NCBI RefSeq assembly: GCF_002355475.1
Contig: NZ_AP014862.1
Span: forward strand, 5,766,001 to 5,830,000
Direction: 5' to 3'
Origin: Pseudomonas furukawaii
GTDB lineage: Bacteria > Pseudomonadota > Gammaproteobacteria > Pseudomonadales > Pseudomonadaceae
Length of the DNA stretch: 64,000 nt
Shown here: one piece after another, positions 47,201-57,454 of the stretch
Layout of the letters: each line of letters starts with the position of its first letter
Numbering within the stretch: position 1 is the first letter of the stretch
The notes under the pieces: model-generated
Databases searched by the model: none
Seen by the model: the letters and a program-made list of their open reading frames with translations, nothing else
What the model was told of the DNA's origin: nothing
Made by a program: the position numbers and the translations under genes

Positions 47201-50200
47201 GGCACTGAGGGGGCCGCCACTGGCGATACGCGCCTTGCCGCTGTTGTCGACCTGCCCGGCCTCCAGCTCCAGGGTGCCGGCGGCGATCAACTGGCCACCC
47301 TGGCTGTTGTCAAAGGTCCCCGTGGTGAGCCGCGCATCACCCTGGGCACTGATCTCACCGGCCTGCCCGTTGTCCAGACGCGCGCTGGACAGGTGAAGGG
47401 AGCCGTCACTGACGATGAAGCCGCCCTGGTTATCGAGTTGGCCGGCACTGGAGAGCACGAGACGGTCGGCGCTTGAAACCGTACCTCGCTGGTTTTCGAT
47501 GCGCCCGGCGCTGACCGCCAGGCTTCCGTCGCTGCTGATCACGCCCTGGTGATTGAGCAGGGCACCGTCCAGCTTGTCTTCACCGGCGGCGAGGGTGACG
47601 GCGAGTGTCGCGGCGCTGGAAAGCGTGCCGCCACTGTTGTCGAGTTGCCGTGCCGTCAGGGTGGCCGAATGGAGACCGAAGATCAGGCCCTTGGCCTGGT
47701 TGATCACACGGTCCACGGCGAGGATCAGTCGCTCACCGGCCAGTACCTTGCCACCGCTGTTATCCAGACGCTGGCCGACCAGGCCGACGCTGGCCTGGCT
47801 TGAAAGTTCGCCACCACGGTTGTCGATATCCCCGACTTCGAGCGTCAATGCCGCGGTACTGCCCACCAGGCCGCCCTGGCGGTTGTCCAGGGCACGGGCT
47901 TCGAGGCGCAGACGCCCCTGGGCGACCAGTTCACCCCCCTGCTGCGCCAGCGTTTCCAGTCTGGCGTGCAGATCCCCCTGACTGGCGATGCGCCCTTGGG
48001 CGTTATTTAGCTCCTCAGCCTCGAGGAACAAGGGGCCGGCCGAGGTGATACGACCGCCCTGGTTGTCGAGGCGTTGCCCCTGATAGACGAAATCCGTCTT
48101 GCTGGTGATGAGGCCCTGATGGCGGTTATCCAGCCGATCCAGCCTGAGCACCAGCGGGCCATTGGCAGCCAGCGCGCCACCACGGTTGTCCAGGTACTTG
48201 CCCTGCAGCGCGACCCGCCCCTGACCGCTGACTGTGCCGCCCCGGTTGTCCAGGCGATGGGCGCCGACAGCCAGGACGCCCTTGGCGATCAGGCTCCCCT
48301 GCTGCTGGTTGTCGAGCAACCCGCTCACCTCGACACTCAGCGTGCCATCCGCCAGCAGGGTGCCTTGGCGGTTATCCACGCCGGCTGCCTGCAGGACAAG
48401 GTCTCGACCGGTGCCCAGCGTCCCGCCCCGGTTGTCCAGCGCACCGCGAAAGCTCAGGGCGAGGCCTTCGTCACCCAGGATCTCGCCCTGCTGGTTGTCC
48501 AGGTCGGCTGCCTCCAACCGAACGACACCGCCGCCGGAGATCTCGCCGCCATGGTTGCGGGCCAGGTCGGTGACCGCCAGCGACAGATCACCGCTGCCGG
48601 AGAGCAAGCCTGCGCTGTTATCCAGGGCTCCACTCTGCACGTCGAGGGCGCTCGCGGCGATCTGTCCCTTGAGATTGTTCAAGGCACGCTCGATTCGGAG
48701 CGACAGCGCCTGGGCGCCGAGCAGCTTGCCGCTGGCATTGTCGAGGCTGCGTGCAGTCAGGGCGAAGGCCGTGTGGCTGGAGATTTCTCCGTCTCGGTTG
48801 CTGACATCGCTCAGGTTCTTCAGCAGCAGCCGGCCCGGAGCATGGATCAGGCCCCCGCTGTTCTGCAGGTGGCCGCCATTGAGGTCCAGGCTGAGTTCGC
48901 TGCCACTGTAGAGCTGACCGCCGCCTTGCTGGTCGAGGCGACTGACGCTGGCGGTGAGCGCGCCATTGCTGGCGATACGGCCACCCGTTGCGTTAATCAC
49001 CCGCTGCGCGTTGAGGTCGAGCTGGCCGCTGCTGGTGAGCTGGCCACCTTCCTGGTTGTCGAGCACACCCGTGACCAGGCTGAGCGCGCCCTTGGCGTCT
49101 ATCTGTCCAGCCTGGCCGTTATCCAGGCCGCCGGACGTCAACCGCAGGTGCTTGTCTACAACCAGCTGGCCGCCACGATTGTCGAAGGCGCCTTCGCTGA
49201 TGACCGACGCATCGTCAGCACTGGCAATGACGCCACCCTGGTTGACCAGTGCGGTGGCCTGGAGCAGCAGTCCACCATCCGTCAGCAGCGAGCCCCGGGA
49301 ATTATCCAGCACGCCGCCCTGAGCGTCCGAGGCGCGGGCGCTCAGGAGAAGCGACAAGCCCTGCCGCGCGTACCCCCTCCCCTCCGCGTTGATGAACCGA
49401 GCGGCTTCCAGGCGCATGTCTCCCTGGCTCGACAGCAGTCCCTTCAGGCTGTTGTCGATTCGGTCGAAGAACAGTTGCAGGTCCTCTTCCACCAGCACCT
49501 GGCCACCTTCACGGTTGTCCAGGAAGGTACCGGACAGGGTCGCCTTTCCCTGACTGGACAGCGTCCCACCACGGTTATCGAGTTCCAGGCCCGCAATGGA
49601 CATGGCCTGGCTCGACATCACCCGGCCACCCTGGGTGTTATCGACGCTGCTCGCGATCAGGTTGAGCCCGCCCGCGCTGGCTAAACGCCCCTCTCGGTTG
49701 TTCACGGCACCCGAGCTGGCGATGTCCAGACGTGTACCGCCGAAGACTCCGCCCTTGCGGTTGTCCAGTGAGCCAACCTGCAGCCGGCCATCGGTGGCAA
49801 CGATCTCGCCACCCTGGTTGTCCAGCTCGCCACTGACCATGAGCAGGAGCGGCTCCCGGACGTCGATCCTGCCGCTCAGGTTGTCCAGGCGAGCTGCGGT
49901 CAGTTCGAGGCCCCTGGCAGCGACCAGGCCTCTGAGGTTGGCGAGCATCTCGTCGATGCGCAGCGTCAGCGACTGTTCGCTGAGCAACTTGCCGTCCGAG
50001 TTGTTCAGGCTCCGCGCAACCAGATCGAAAGAGTGGGCGCTGGAGATCTCCCCACCCTGGTTGGTGACGTCGGCCAGGTTGCGCAACAGCAATTGACCGG
50101 GTGACCGGATCAGGCCGCCGCTGTTCTGCAGATGGCCATCGTGGAGGTCCAGGCTGAGATCGCCACCGCTGTAGAGTTGGCCACCGCCTCGCTGGTCGAG

Positions 50201-52006
50201 GCCGCTGACGCTGGCGGTGAGCGTGCCGTTGCTGGCGATACGGCCGGCATCGGCGTTGTCGACCTGACCCGCACTCAGGTCGAGGGCGGCGCTAGCGGTG
50301 AGCTGCCCACCCTGGCGATTGTCCAGCGTCCCGGCGCTGACCTTGGCATCACCCTCGGCACTGACCCGGCCGGCGGCGCGGTTGTCGAGCGTGCCGACAA
50401 CCTTTACCTCCAGGTCGCCTTGGCTGGCGAGTTGTCCCTGCTGGCTGTTGTCCAGGGCTCCGGCCTTGAGCTGCAGCTGTCGTCCGGCGCCAAGGATGCC
50501 CGCCTGGTTCTTCACCGCCCCCTCGGCCGCCAGGTCGAGAGCCTGCTTTGCGAGGACCTTGCCCGCCCGGTTGTCCACTGCTTCGGCCCGGATATCGATG
50601 CGGGTCCCGCCGGATATCTCACCCGAGCGGTTGTCCAACTGTCCGAGTCGGGCATCCAGCCTTCCGCCACTGGCCAGAAGACCGGATTGCCGGTTGTCCA
50701 GGGTTCGCGCCTCGACTGCCAGTTCGCCATGGGACAGCATCCGGCCCTGGCGGTTATCCACTCTGTCGGCGGAAACACGGGTCGAGCCTTGGGCACTCAG
50801 GGTTCCGCCCTGGTTGTCCAGGGACTGCCCGACCTGGAGCTCGAGGTTACGATCAGCCACCAGACTGCCGCTGTTACGCAGGTCCTGCGCCCGTACCTGG
50901 ATATCACCACGCCCTTTTTGCCGGTCACCCGGGCGGGCGCCCGCCTCGACGACGCCCTGGTTGAGGAGGCCGCCGCCACTGCTCAGTCGCACAGCGTCCT
51001 TCGCCACCAGGTTCTGGCGCAGGGTCAGGTCGCCCTGTGTTTCCAGCAGCGCACGACCACCCGCGTAGGCGTCTCCCTTGAGCTCGGCCGCCCCAGCCTT
51101 GACCTGCAGATCGCCGGTAGCGGTCGCCTGCGCCAGGCTCAGCCTGCCGCTGGCATCGATGCGGATGTCACCACCGCTGGCTGCCAGGTTCCCGGCCAGC
51201 TTCACGCCGACCCCGGCTTCGGTGCCCACGAGATGGATGGCGCCGGCATACATGCCGCCGAGCGCCGAACTGTCGATGGCGAGCTCCGGTCGGTTGCTTC
51301 GGTTTTCCGCCAGCGGAGTGACAGCCAGGGAGTCCGCCTTCACCTCGTTACGGCCGGCGATGATGTTCAGCTTCCGCGCATGCAGTTCAGCGTTGATCCG
51401 GGCACTGCGGGTGATCAGGTCGAACTGGTCAAGGTTACCGGCATTGAGCCCCTCCCCCTCGACCAGGATGTCGCCCCCTTCCACCTGGAAGCGATCCAAG
51501 CGAGTGCCGTGGAGCACGGGTTTGCCGGTGGTCAGGGTGGCGCGCGGAGTGTTGATGAAGCCGCAACCATTGCAGGTGATGCCGTGGGGGTTGGCGACTA
51601 TGACCCGAGCCGATTGCCCGGCGACTTCGGTGTAGCCGGCCAGGCGGCTGCGGTTGCTGCCGGTGACTTCGTTGAGGATGGTGCCGGCCGCCTGGCCGCG
51701 CAGGTTGGGGTTGCCGACGATGAGGCCGCCGAGCTGGGTCGATTGGGTCTTGCCCGTGGCGTTGTTGAGGATCAGTCCCTGCTGGCCGACGTTGTACTCG
51801 GTGAATCGGTTATGGGACAGGCCGCTGCCATTGGGTGTGGCGATATTGACGATGGGTACGCCGTTGCCCGCCTGACCCAGTTGGGTGCTGCTCCCGGCGT
51901 TGCGGTCCACGGCCAGTTCCGCAGCGGTGACGACGATGGGCTGGAGGAAGAGAATCCCGGCCAGCGCCAGCGCGATGCATTGGTTGAGGGGGCTGCGAAC
52001 GTCCAT
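38282..52006 (-). CDS. cdiA: Giant CdiA-type filamentous haemagglutinin/toxin
   Basis: This 4574-residue two-partner-secretion effector has a signal peptide (1-29), then the TPS domain (about 30-290) with NPNL and NPHGITCNGCGFINTP. About 2500 residues of degenerate 20-residue FHA repeats built on LDNxxGxLxxxG follow. Near 3000-3250 is a non-repetitive Tyr/Cys-containing insert (CYDCKGRHFDFDYF), a plausible receptor-binding region. A conserved block at about 3455 (KYLIETNPALTDLRQFL), FHA-2 repeats (about 3600-4000) and a DUF637-like pre-toxin (4070-4290) come next. The usual VENN is replaced by AKNATQYNFL (about 4305). The toxin end has GHIFRKADGHLPDTPANR and a GDQVINGGIN motif, activity unknown. 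It is intact, with cdiB upstream and cdiI overlapping. Confidence 0.93.
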   Translation of the reverse strand: MDVRSPLNQCIALALAGILFLQPIVVTAAELAVDRNAGSSTQLGQAGNGVPIVNIATPNGSGLSHNRFTEYNVGQQGLILNNATGKTQSTQLGGLIVGNPNLRGQAAGTILNEVTGSNRSRLAGYTEVAGQSARVIVANPHGITCNGCGFINTPRATLTTGKPVLHGTRLDRFQVEGGDILVEGEGLNAGNLDQFDLITRSARINAELHARKLNIIAGRNEVKADSLAVTPLAENRSNRPELAIDSSALGGMYAGAIHLVGTEAGVGVKLAGNLAASGGDIRIDASGRLSLAQATATGDLQVKAGAAELKGDAYAGGRALLETQGDLTLRQNLVAKDAVRLSSGGGLLNQGVVEAGARPGDRQKGRGDIQVRAQDLRNSGSLVADRNLELQVGQSLDNQGGTLSAQGSTRVSADRVDNRQGRMLSHGELAVEARTLDNRQSGLLASGGRLDARLGQLDNRSGEISGGTRIDIRAEAVDNRAGKVLAKQALDLAAEGAVKNQAGILGAGRQLQLKAGALDNSQQGQLASQGDLEVKVVGTLDNRAAGRVSAEGDAKVSAGTLDNRQGGQLTASAALDLSAGQVDNADAGRIASNGTLTASVSGLDQRGGGQLYSGGDLSLDLHDGHLQNSGGLIRSPGQLLLRNLADVTNQGGEISSAHSFDLVARSLNNSDGKLLSEQSLTLRIDEMLANLRGLVAARGLELTAARLDNLSGRIDVREPLLLMVSGELDNQGGEIVATDGRLQVGSLDNRKGGVFGGTRLDIASSGAVNNREGRLASAGGLNLIASSVDNTQGGRVMSSQAMSIAGLELDNRGGTLSSQGKATLSGTFLDNREGGQVLVEEDLQLFFDRIDNSLKGLLSSQGDMRLEAARFINAEGRGYARQGLSLLLSARASDAQGGVLDNSRGSLLTDGGLLLQATALVNQGGVIASADDASVISEGAFDNRGGQLVVDKHLRLTSGGLDNGQAGQIDAKGALSLVTGVLDNQEGGQLTSSGQLDLNAQRVINATGGRIASNGALTASVSRLDQQGGGQLYSGSELSLDLNGGHLQNSGGLIHAPGRLLLKNLSDVSNRDGEISSHTAFALTARSLDNASGKLLGAQALSLRIERALNNLKGQIAASALDVQSGALDNSAGLLSGSGDLSLAVTDLARNHGGEISGGGVVRLEAADLDNQQGEILGDEGLALSFRGALDNRGGTLGTGRDLVLQAAGVDNRQGTLLADGTLSVEVSGLLDNQQQGSLIAKGVLAVGAHRLDNRGGTVSGQGRVALQGKYLDNRGGALAANGPLVLRLDRLDNRHQGLITSKTDFVYQGQRLDNQGGRITSAGPLFLEAEELNNAQGRIASQGDLHARLETLAQQGGELVAQGRLRLEARALDNRQGGLVGSTAALTLEVGDIDNRGGELSSQASVGLVGQRLDNSGGKVLAGERLILAVDRVINQAKGLIFGLHSATLTARQLDNSGGTLSSAATLAVTLAAGEDKLDGALLNHQGVISSDGSLAVSAGRIENQRGTVSSADRLVLSSAGQLDNQGGFIVSDGSLHLSSARLDNGQAGEISAQGDARLTTGTFDNSQGGQLIAAGTLELEAGQVDNSGKARIASGGPLSARLSGLDQHDGGELFSKADLSLDLQQGLLNNDNGGLINSPGQLLLRNLGQVSNRGGEISSQQGFTLAAEQLDNQAGKLLSNQSLVLRIARALDNVRGTILANGLDLHASRLDSREGLINSREQLALDVAGHFDNQGGSLVAVGELVLAAATLDNRAGAIAGRTDVQLKVGTLDQRGGQLVALGALELSGQRLDNSADGLIGATQGLSLDVDEIDNRAGEISSQGGVTLKARKLDNAEGGRLLSGSRLDLVVEHLINRARGLISGTTAIELRGTQLDNEGGRLLSQRSVAISLDDGLTNGQGLISSEGRLDLDVGRLDNQAGSLSSGDAMVIASRAGLRNDSGQLVTDGALSLASASLENRQGVLSAKGPVQIATGTLDNSQGSLTSASTLQLDTGPLINNAGRIGSGQALDASVTRLEQQGGQLFSNAQLRLDLKGGDLDNREGLINTPGRLLLESLGTVGNQGGEISSQQAFTLAARSIDNHSGKLLSAEALTLRIDQALASLKGLIAGSRIDLRAASLDNTGGTLTSRSDTRLHVSDALVNGELGLISAAQALSVETAALDNRGASLLAGSSLELRAQGIDNRDGGLINSQGGLVLRALTLDSSQDGEVSTLGAMDLGLSQLTQRQGRLIGSLGLRLDLKGGDLDNRDGLILARGPLSLERLRDLANQGGEISSHQSFDLSLRHLDNTGGKLISSGQLGLAGTTLLNQGGLLSGWQGLGVHGQSLDNRNLGTLSSRDGDLSVSLTGALHNGAEGALASKGHLSVKAASLDNSDRGVISSAGGQSLQIAEAIDNSAGGSIDSGAGLELRTVQLKNAAGRLHAQGPLDLAAHQLDNQGGSLTGSDGVTLNLLGTFGNASGTLASAGPLVLQGVTRVDNQGGQIISQGLLTLLGGSLDNRSGGTLAANGALLLSTTGAVRNDEDGLIYSRDAGVRIDSANLTNSHGSIQSKGDLGIVTGDLANQGGRLLSQDGNLDITAGNLDNRGGTLVSLQGWVNARLSGWLNNASDADTAGIVQGRGLVLAASSLSNQGGHLSALAGDAQLTVGHLDNRQGGLFAAGLLRVKGDSLTNAGQMAGQRVDFSLAGALNNQFGILESDSTLNLKVASLDNRGGQLRALGDGGRTLLAVQGLLDNRNGKLESANFDFGLAAGSLLNTGGTLLHIGNGTFDISLPNVANAGGSIVTQGGLTLNADSWTNSSTIQAGRLAVTVGTFHQTASGQLLASRSFTGSGGNWRNDGLIASDGGLALSLGGTYGGNGRLTSLGELDLAAAQLTLPTTGRITGGGDTTLKVGRLLTNHGLLTSAGGLTLDAGQLDNHGTLGSAEKLRLTTPTLLNENGLIFSGDDIVLRVTNLKNRFADIYSLGSLNIAANDAGARSKLLENISATLESARDMKLAVTSIVNRKDVFSVSERLIAGSITFHCYDCKGRHFDFDYFVREEIERTVTSDSAVSSISAGGNLRVSSDSFNNQHSLVSAAGNISIDTGTFNNTGAATESVIRNRTFRKTDDTEPSHVFFGFINGSLANYNKYNSRYVHRYTETSGGRDPYTRILRTNEQVTSTPNPHFNPSFNHKIPDRFYSYILASSSETSLNTGVAASAIIQAGGNVTIKASSSLGNGVSRSNVAYTGSASKVSDASVAASTGGNVVLINAQLPPDLAQKQVNPLSLPGFSIPSGQNGLFRLSSAASTDSEVTAVDQGPQSWSMGGASISLAQREQQVEVSGSRFEVQVGDTLEAGSRELTLGQHQSSGIGGAGVIQVSADGASIGQSLPGRSQGDTVASVAAIVPEEQPDRIDPPGVGTGNGLNVEDIAPSQRTPIDLGESPTAVQSVQVQPQTPVTTQAVARVQELPAAGSEPRPHKYLIETNPALTDLRQFLSSDYMLGLLGYDPDKAQKRLGDGLYEQRLVREAITARTGQRFLAGLHSDEAMFRHLMDNAIASKQSLNLGLGVSLTAAQVAALTHDIVWLEEHEVNGERVLVPVLYLAQAKGRLAPNGALIQGQDVALISGGELVNQGTLRAGNDLAVTAGNIANSGLMQAGNRLDLLATDSIRNAQGGIIAGRDISAIALRGDIINERSQDTLTTQGGASLIRDTVMNSAARIEAANDLSLSAGRDLANVGSVMSAGGDASLNAGRDLLIGSATEVDSAEGQGKKSRWSEASITQHGSDLHVRGNLQVEAGRDLSVIASRVEAGGDIAMAAGRDLDIASAANESHYEYHAKRKRKGLDIERDSVRQQGSEIVSGGDLKLTAGHDLSLTASRLEASNDAYLYAGNDLGLLAAEDSDYSLYDKKKKGSFGSRKSKRDEVTDVRNIGSDIIAGGDLILASEGDQRYQKARLEAGAGLTLESGGEIVFEAVKDLHQESHEKSGSSLAWQSLKGKGQTDETLRQSQLIARGEIAIKAVDGLRVDLKEIDQKIVSQTIDVMVKADPGLAWIKELEQRGDVDWQRVREIHDAFSYSHSGLGAGAQLAIAIVMAAVVGPAAGAAVGGGAGGAVTGAVATSAATKGTISIINNRGDLGAALKDVTSKESLKDYAVAGVTAGLTASLFDKLFGTRTNPFTGKVNNLDLSTLEGVGNFAGNQLAQSATAAALNELMGRDASFKEALQNALYDTLAAASFNAVGDYTEGKWVDGSPQKVAVHAIVGGLLSKATGGDFATGAVAAGANEALVVQLDALVGSDPDLLTMASQLVGLVAAAAVDGDIEKGAWVAKNATQYNFLGHGDSKDFEEMMKGCGDDEACQQRYWTDPKNGLDKLSLDNFDEALATGGAAWAKDQMGQIVAGLDVLNSMRCSTSTCEHYKFTLVDRALTSYAKLADVVGAWEPVLGVIAGVAGGVAGSHTSSGRRPAGSEPVLGSAQVQKSYEYWAKLKADAGAKGGAVKGTVAIPESRVGHIFRKADGHLPDTPANRELLTNLANDGKAVLGSDRHGTTWSAKVLPDGSQAWVQTRGDQVINGGINKIPKPYDPERGLASLKPRGSKNGK

Positions 52007-52113
52007 GTACCTGTTCCTATCCGGCGACCAGCGAATGAGGAAGAAACGCTAATGGAGTCCATGCCCAAGCTGGGCCGAGAAAGCTTTGGGAACGGTCCGA
52101 TGTTCACTTCAGG

Positions 52114-53808
52114 TCAGAAGAAGGCATCCAGTCGGAAATAGATGGGGCGTTCCCTGTCCTCGATGATGTCGGGCCGCTCCAGCGAGCGGGCGAAGCTGAC
52201 CGATGCAGCGAGATGAGTGCCGCTCAGGCTTAACTCGAAGGCATTGCCGCTCATGCGCCCGCGAACCTCGGGGTTGTGAGGACCTCCGTGGATCACGCCC
52301 AGGTCGTAGGCGAAAGCCAGGCCGAACTCATGGAACCAGGGCCGCAGCGACTCCACGGCGATGGGACGACGCCAACGCACCTGATTGCGCCAATAGCCGC
52401 CGGTATCGCCCGACAAGCTCTGGTCCTTGAAACCACGCACCGAGCTCAGGCCGCCGAGGCTGATGCGCTGAGGGCTGAACAGCACGTCCTCGCTGCGCTG
52501 GCCATGGGCGAGGCTGTCGAAGCTGAAGCGTTCCTCCCAGAGCTGAAAAGGCTGCAGGTAGCTCAGGGTGGCGCTGTATTTGTTGTAACGCGCTACGGAC
52601 TCGCTGCCGTGGGGATTTCCTTCTGCCTGGGCGTCGAGGGCACCGCTACCCCGCTGCCAGCCGATGTCCAGGTTGACGAAGGCCGAGCCGACTCGACGCC
52701 CATGGTTGAAGCCCAGTTGCTGCTCGGTCAGGCGATTGCTGGAGGTTGCGATGAGTGAGCCATCGACATAGTTGCGAGTCCGGTAATGGCTCATTGCGAG
52801 ACTGACGCCTGTCTTGCTGAGACCGTCGCGGTGTAGCACGCGCTCGGCGCTCCACTGCTGGGTTCGGCTGCCGCCGTCGTAGACGAAGGGGAACCCGGTG
52901 CCCTGGTGACGCATACGGTAGTAGCTCTGGCTGTAGTGATAGGCGAACGTCCACCAGCCCCAGGGCAGGCCGTAGCTCGCGCTCTGGCTGTCGGAGTGTC
53001 GCCAGTGGTCGGTCACCGCATCCTGGCTGGTACGCAGGCTGAACTGGTCCGCAAGCCCCAAGGGGCTGTCCCAGTCGAACCCCAGCCCCATCTGCTGCTC
53101 ACCGGTACCGATGTCGCCATCGTTATGACGGGTGGCGGACACGCGCCAGGCCTTTTCCGGCTGCCCCTGCACGCTCACCCGGCTTCCGCCGACATGCTCG
53201 CCCGGCAACAGCTCCAGTTGCGCAGGACGGGATGGCAGGCGATTGAGCTGGTCAACCAGTTGCTCCAGCTCCCGGAGGTCAAGGAGATCGCCGACGCTGC
53301 CGGGAAAGGCCATGGCGAGCTCCCGGTCGGTCGCCATCGCGGAGCTGTCCAGCCCCTCAAGCCGTCCCTCGATGACGATGATCTCGAGCTGACCATCGGC
53401 GAGGTCCTGCTGCGGCAGGTAGGCCCGGCTGGTGACGTAGCCCCGATCCAGATAGTCGCCGGTTATGACCCTGAGCAGCTCGTTGAGCTGGGGTGTTCCC
53501 AGGCAGCGGCCCAGGAAGGGCGCCAGGAGCTCATCACGGCGGGACTCCGCAAGGTGCGCGGCCCCCTGCAGATCAATGCGGCGGATCTCGATGCAGTGCC
53601 CCTCGTCGACCGGGGCAGTCTCCTCGGAGCGGGCCTCCTCACCCGGCAACTGCTGCAACTCCTCGAGCCGCCGCTGCTGCTCCTGCAGCAACCTGTCCTG
53701 ACGGTCCCGAATCAGGTCTCGGTCTCCCGGGGTCAACCGAGGCTCGGCCCCCACCAGGGGGACAACCAGGCAAAGGCCAAAGATCCAGGACAATCGAGAG
53801 ACGGGCAT
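52114..53808 (-). CDS. cdiB: CdiB two-partner-secretion outer-membrane transporter
   Basis: TpsB/Omp85-type barrel that exports CdiA. The 564-residue product has a signal peptide (MPVSRLSWIFGLCLVV, cleavage near VGAEP), an N-terminal plug helix region rich in Gln/Glu/Arg, POTRA domains (about 75-225, with DYLDRGYVTSRAYLP and IIVIEGRLEG), and a 16-strand barrel with the VRGF motif (SSVRGFKDQSL) and a C-terminal Phe. ATG 53808 has AAGGA upstream. It lies 107 bases before cdiA: the E. coli-type order cdiB-cdiA-cdiI, not the Burkholderia order. Confidence 0.93.
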   Translation of the reverse strand: MPVSRLSWIFGLCLVVPLVGAEPRLTPGDRDLIRDRQDRLLQEQQRRLEELQQLPGEEARSEETAPVDEGHCIEIRRIDLQGAAHLAESRRDELLAPFLGRCLGTPQLNELLRVITGDYLDRGYVTSRAYLPQQDLADGQLEIIVIEGRLEGLDSSAMATDRELAMAFPGSVGDLLDLRELEQLVDQLNRLPSRPAQLELLPGEHVGGSRVSVQGQPEKAWRVSATRHNDGDIGTGEQQMGLGFDWDSPLGLADQFSLRTSQDAVTDHWRHSDSQSASYGLPWGWWTFAYHYSQSYYRMRHQGTGFPFVYDGGSRTQQWSAERVLHRDGLSKTGVSLAMSHYRTRNYVDGSLIATSSNRLTEQQLGFNHGRRVGSAFVNLDIGWQRGSGALDAQAEGNPHGSESVARYNKYSATLSYLQPFQLWEERFSFDSLAHGQRSEDVLFSPQRISLGGLSSVRGFKDQSLSGDTGGYWRNQVRWRRPIAVESLRPWFHEFGLAFAYDLGVIHGGPHNPEVRGRMSGNAFELSLSGTHLAASVSFARSLERPDIIEDRERPIYFRLDAFF

Positions 53809-53936
53809 GACAGCATCCTTGCAGCGACGAGGTGGCCGGCGCCCGGGATAGGTGCGCACCGGCAGGGCCACGGATATTGCGTCACGCCGCAGGCGCTGAA
53901 TCTCGGATCACAGTGGAATCAGAAAATTACCCCCAT

Positions 53937-53974
53937 GAAAAAGCCCCCGCCGGATCGCTCCGGCGGGGGCTTTT
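53937..53974 (-). terminator. Strong terminator after typA
   Basis: AAGCCCCCGCCGGA and its complement flank a TCGC loop; on the minus strand the stem is followed by TTTTTC. It ends typA and insulates cdiB, whose promoter must lie in 53809-53936. Confidence 0.9.
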
Positions 53975-53991
53975 CAGTCACTGAGCGAGGC

Positions 53992-55809
<1,818 letters not shown>

Positions 55810-55841
55810 AGTCTTGGGTCCTAGATGAAAGCGGGAGGCTT

Positions 55842-55963
55842 GAAGCTGAAAGCTGGAAGTGGCGGCACGGTCCGGTCGGGAGGATGGCTACGCCAGATGA
55901 CGTTTCGGTTGATCGGGCAGGCTCTTTTCACTTCGAGCGTCCCGCTTCCGGCTTCAGGCTTTC
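55842..55963. repeat. Imperfect inverted repeat between typA and thiI
   Basis: GAAGCTGAAAGCTGGAAG (55842-55859) recurs in roughly inverted form at 55945-55963 (CTTCCGGCTTCAGGCTTTC), inside the last codons of thiI. It resembles the small dispersed GAAGC-rich intergenic elements of Pseudomonas. No other feature is seen in the 118-base gap. Confidence 0.4.
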
Positions 55964-57412
55964 GGGTCGGTAGACCCGGACGTTGGCATGCCCCTCACTC
56001 AGCAGGTGATGGGCGTGCAGGCGACTCATGACGCCCTTGTCGCAGTACAGGAGGTACTGGCGGTTGGCGTCCAGGTCCTTGAAGCGGCTGTTGACCGCAT
56101 AGAACGGCAGCGCCTGGACCTCGATGCCCGGCAGCTCCAGGGGATCGTCCTCCTGGGCGTCGGGGTGGCGGATGTCGATGACGATCTGGCCCGGCAGGGC
56201 TTCGCGCACCTCCTCCACCTTCAGGTCCTGGCCGAGTTCGTCGATGACCCGGTCGATGGGCACCAGGCGCGCGCGCTCCAGGGCGCGCTCGAGGATGGCC
56301 ATGTCGAACTGCGCTTCCTCGTGCTCGATGCGGCCGGGCTTGGCGCGGGTGGTCGGGTTCACCGAGATCACGCCGCAGTACTCCGGCATGTGCTTGGCGA
56401 ACTCGGCGGTGCCGATGCGGGTCGCGGTATCGATGATGTCCTGCTTGTGGCTGGCGATCAGCGGGCGCAGCACCAGCATGTCGGTGGCCGAATCGATCAC
56501 CGAGAGGTTGGGCAGGGTCTGGCTGGACACCTGGGAGATGGCCTCGCCGGTGACCAGCGCGTCCAGGGTCAGCTTGCGGGCCATGTGGGTGGAGGCACGG
56601 AGCATCATGCGCTTGAGCACGACGCCCATCTGGCTGTTGTCCACCTTGCTGAGGATCTCGCCCACCACTTCCTCGAAGGGCACGCTGATGAACAGCACGC
56701 GCTGGGAACGACCGAACTTCTCCCAGAGGTAATGGGCGACTTCCATCACGCCCAGTTCGTGTGCACGGCCACCCAGGTTGAAGAAGCAGAAATGGGTCAT
56801 CAGGCCGCGACGCATCATCTGGTAGGCGGCGACGGTGGAGTCGAAGCCACCGGACATCAGCACCAGGGTCTGCTCCAGGGAGCCCAGCGGATAACCGCCC
56901 ATGCCGTCGTGCTGGCGGTGGATGACGAACAGGCGCTGGTCGCGCACCTCCATCCGCACTTCCACTTCCGGATTCTTCAGGGAGATGCCGGCGGCGTTGC
57001 ACTCCTGGCGCAGGCGGCTGCCGACATGACGTTCCAGCTCCATGGAGGTGAATTCATGCTTGCCGGCACGCTTGCAACGCACGGCGAAGATCTTGCCGGG
57101 AATGCGGTCGGCGTAATGCAGCTTGCACTTCTCCAGCACATCGTCGAAGTCCCCCAAGGGGTACTCGTGCACCTCGAGGAAGTGCGCGATGCCCGGCGTG
57201 CAGACCAGGCGCTCGATCATTTCCCGCAACAGCCTGGGGTCGGCCTGGCGGGTCTCGACCTCCAGGTTGTCCCAGACGCCGGTCACCTCGAGTTCCGGAT
57301 CAAGATCCTTGAGGACCGAACGGATGTTCTTCGAGAGCTGGCGGATGAAGTGCTTGCGCACCGGCCGGCTCTTGATGGTGATTTCCGGGAAGACTTTGAC
57401 GATGAGTTTCAT
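55928..57412 (-). CDS. thiI: tRNA 4-thiouridine synthase / thiamine sulphur carrier ThiI
   Basis: ThiI puts sulphur into tRNA U8 and supplies it for thiazole synthesis. The 494-residue protein has an N-terminal ferredoxin-like/THUMP region (about 1-165), the PP-loop ATPase motif [13 protein letters not shown] (about 180), and a C-terminal rhodanese domain (about 400-485) with the catalytic cysteine in [13 protein letters not shown] 57412 ([10 protein letters not shown]) is the conserved start. The final residues [11 protein letters not shown] are encoded by an intergenic-type repeat and look like a recent extension. Confidence 0.96.
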   Translation of the reverse strand: MKLIVKVFPEITIKSRPVRKHFIRQLSKNIRSVLKDLDPELEVTGVWDNLEVETRQADPRLLREMIERLVCTPGIAHFLEVHEYPLGDFDDVLEKCKLHYADRIPGKIFAVRCKRAGKHEFTSMELERHVGSRLRQECNAAGISLKNPEVEVRMEVRDQRLFVIHRQHDGMGGYPLGSLEQTLVLMSGGFDSTVAAYQMMRRGLMTHFCFFNLGGRAHELGVMEVAHYLWEKFGRSQRVLFISVPFEEVVGEILSKVDNSQMGVVLKRMMLRASTHMARKLTLDALVTGEAISQVSSQTLPNLSVIDSATDMLVLRPLIASHKQDIIDTATRIGTAEFAKHMPEYCGVISVNPTTRAKPGRIEHEEAQFDMAILERALERARLVPIDRVIDELGQDLKVEEVREALPGQIVIDIRHPDAQEDDPLELPGIEVQALPFYAVNSRFKDLDANRQYLLYCDKGVMSRLHAHHLLSEGHANVRVYRPESLKPEAGRSK

Positions 57413-57454
57413 GAAAACAGCGCTTGCGGGAGCGGCCGAAAAAGAGGGGCGCGG

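Noticed and set aside
43400-50400. CRISPR-like periodic repeats
   Set aside because: Periodicity of about 60 bases comes from the 20-residue FHA protein repeats; repeats are degenerate and there are no spacers.
39305-51700. Several long plus-strand open frames opposite cdiA (up to 808 codons)
   Set aside because: They follow from the biased repeat codons of cdiA, have no ribosome sites or recognisable domains, and cdiA has signal peptide, TPS domain and pre-toxin motifs.
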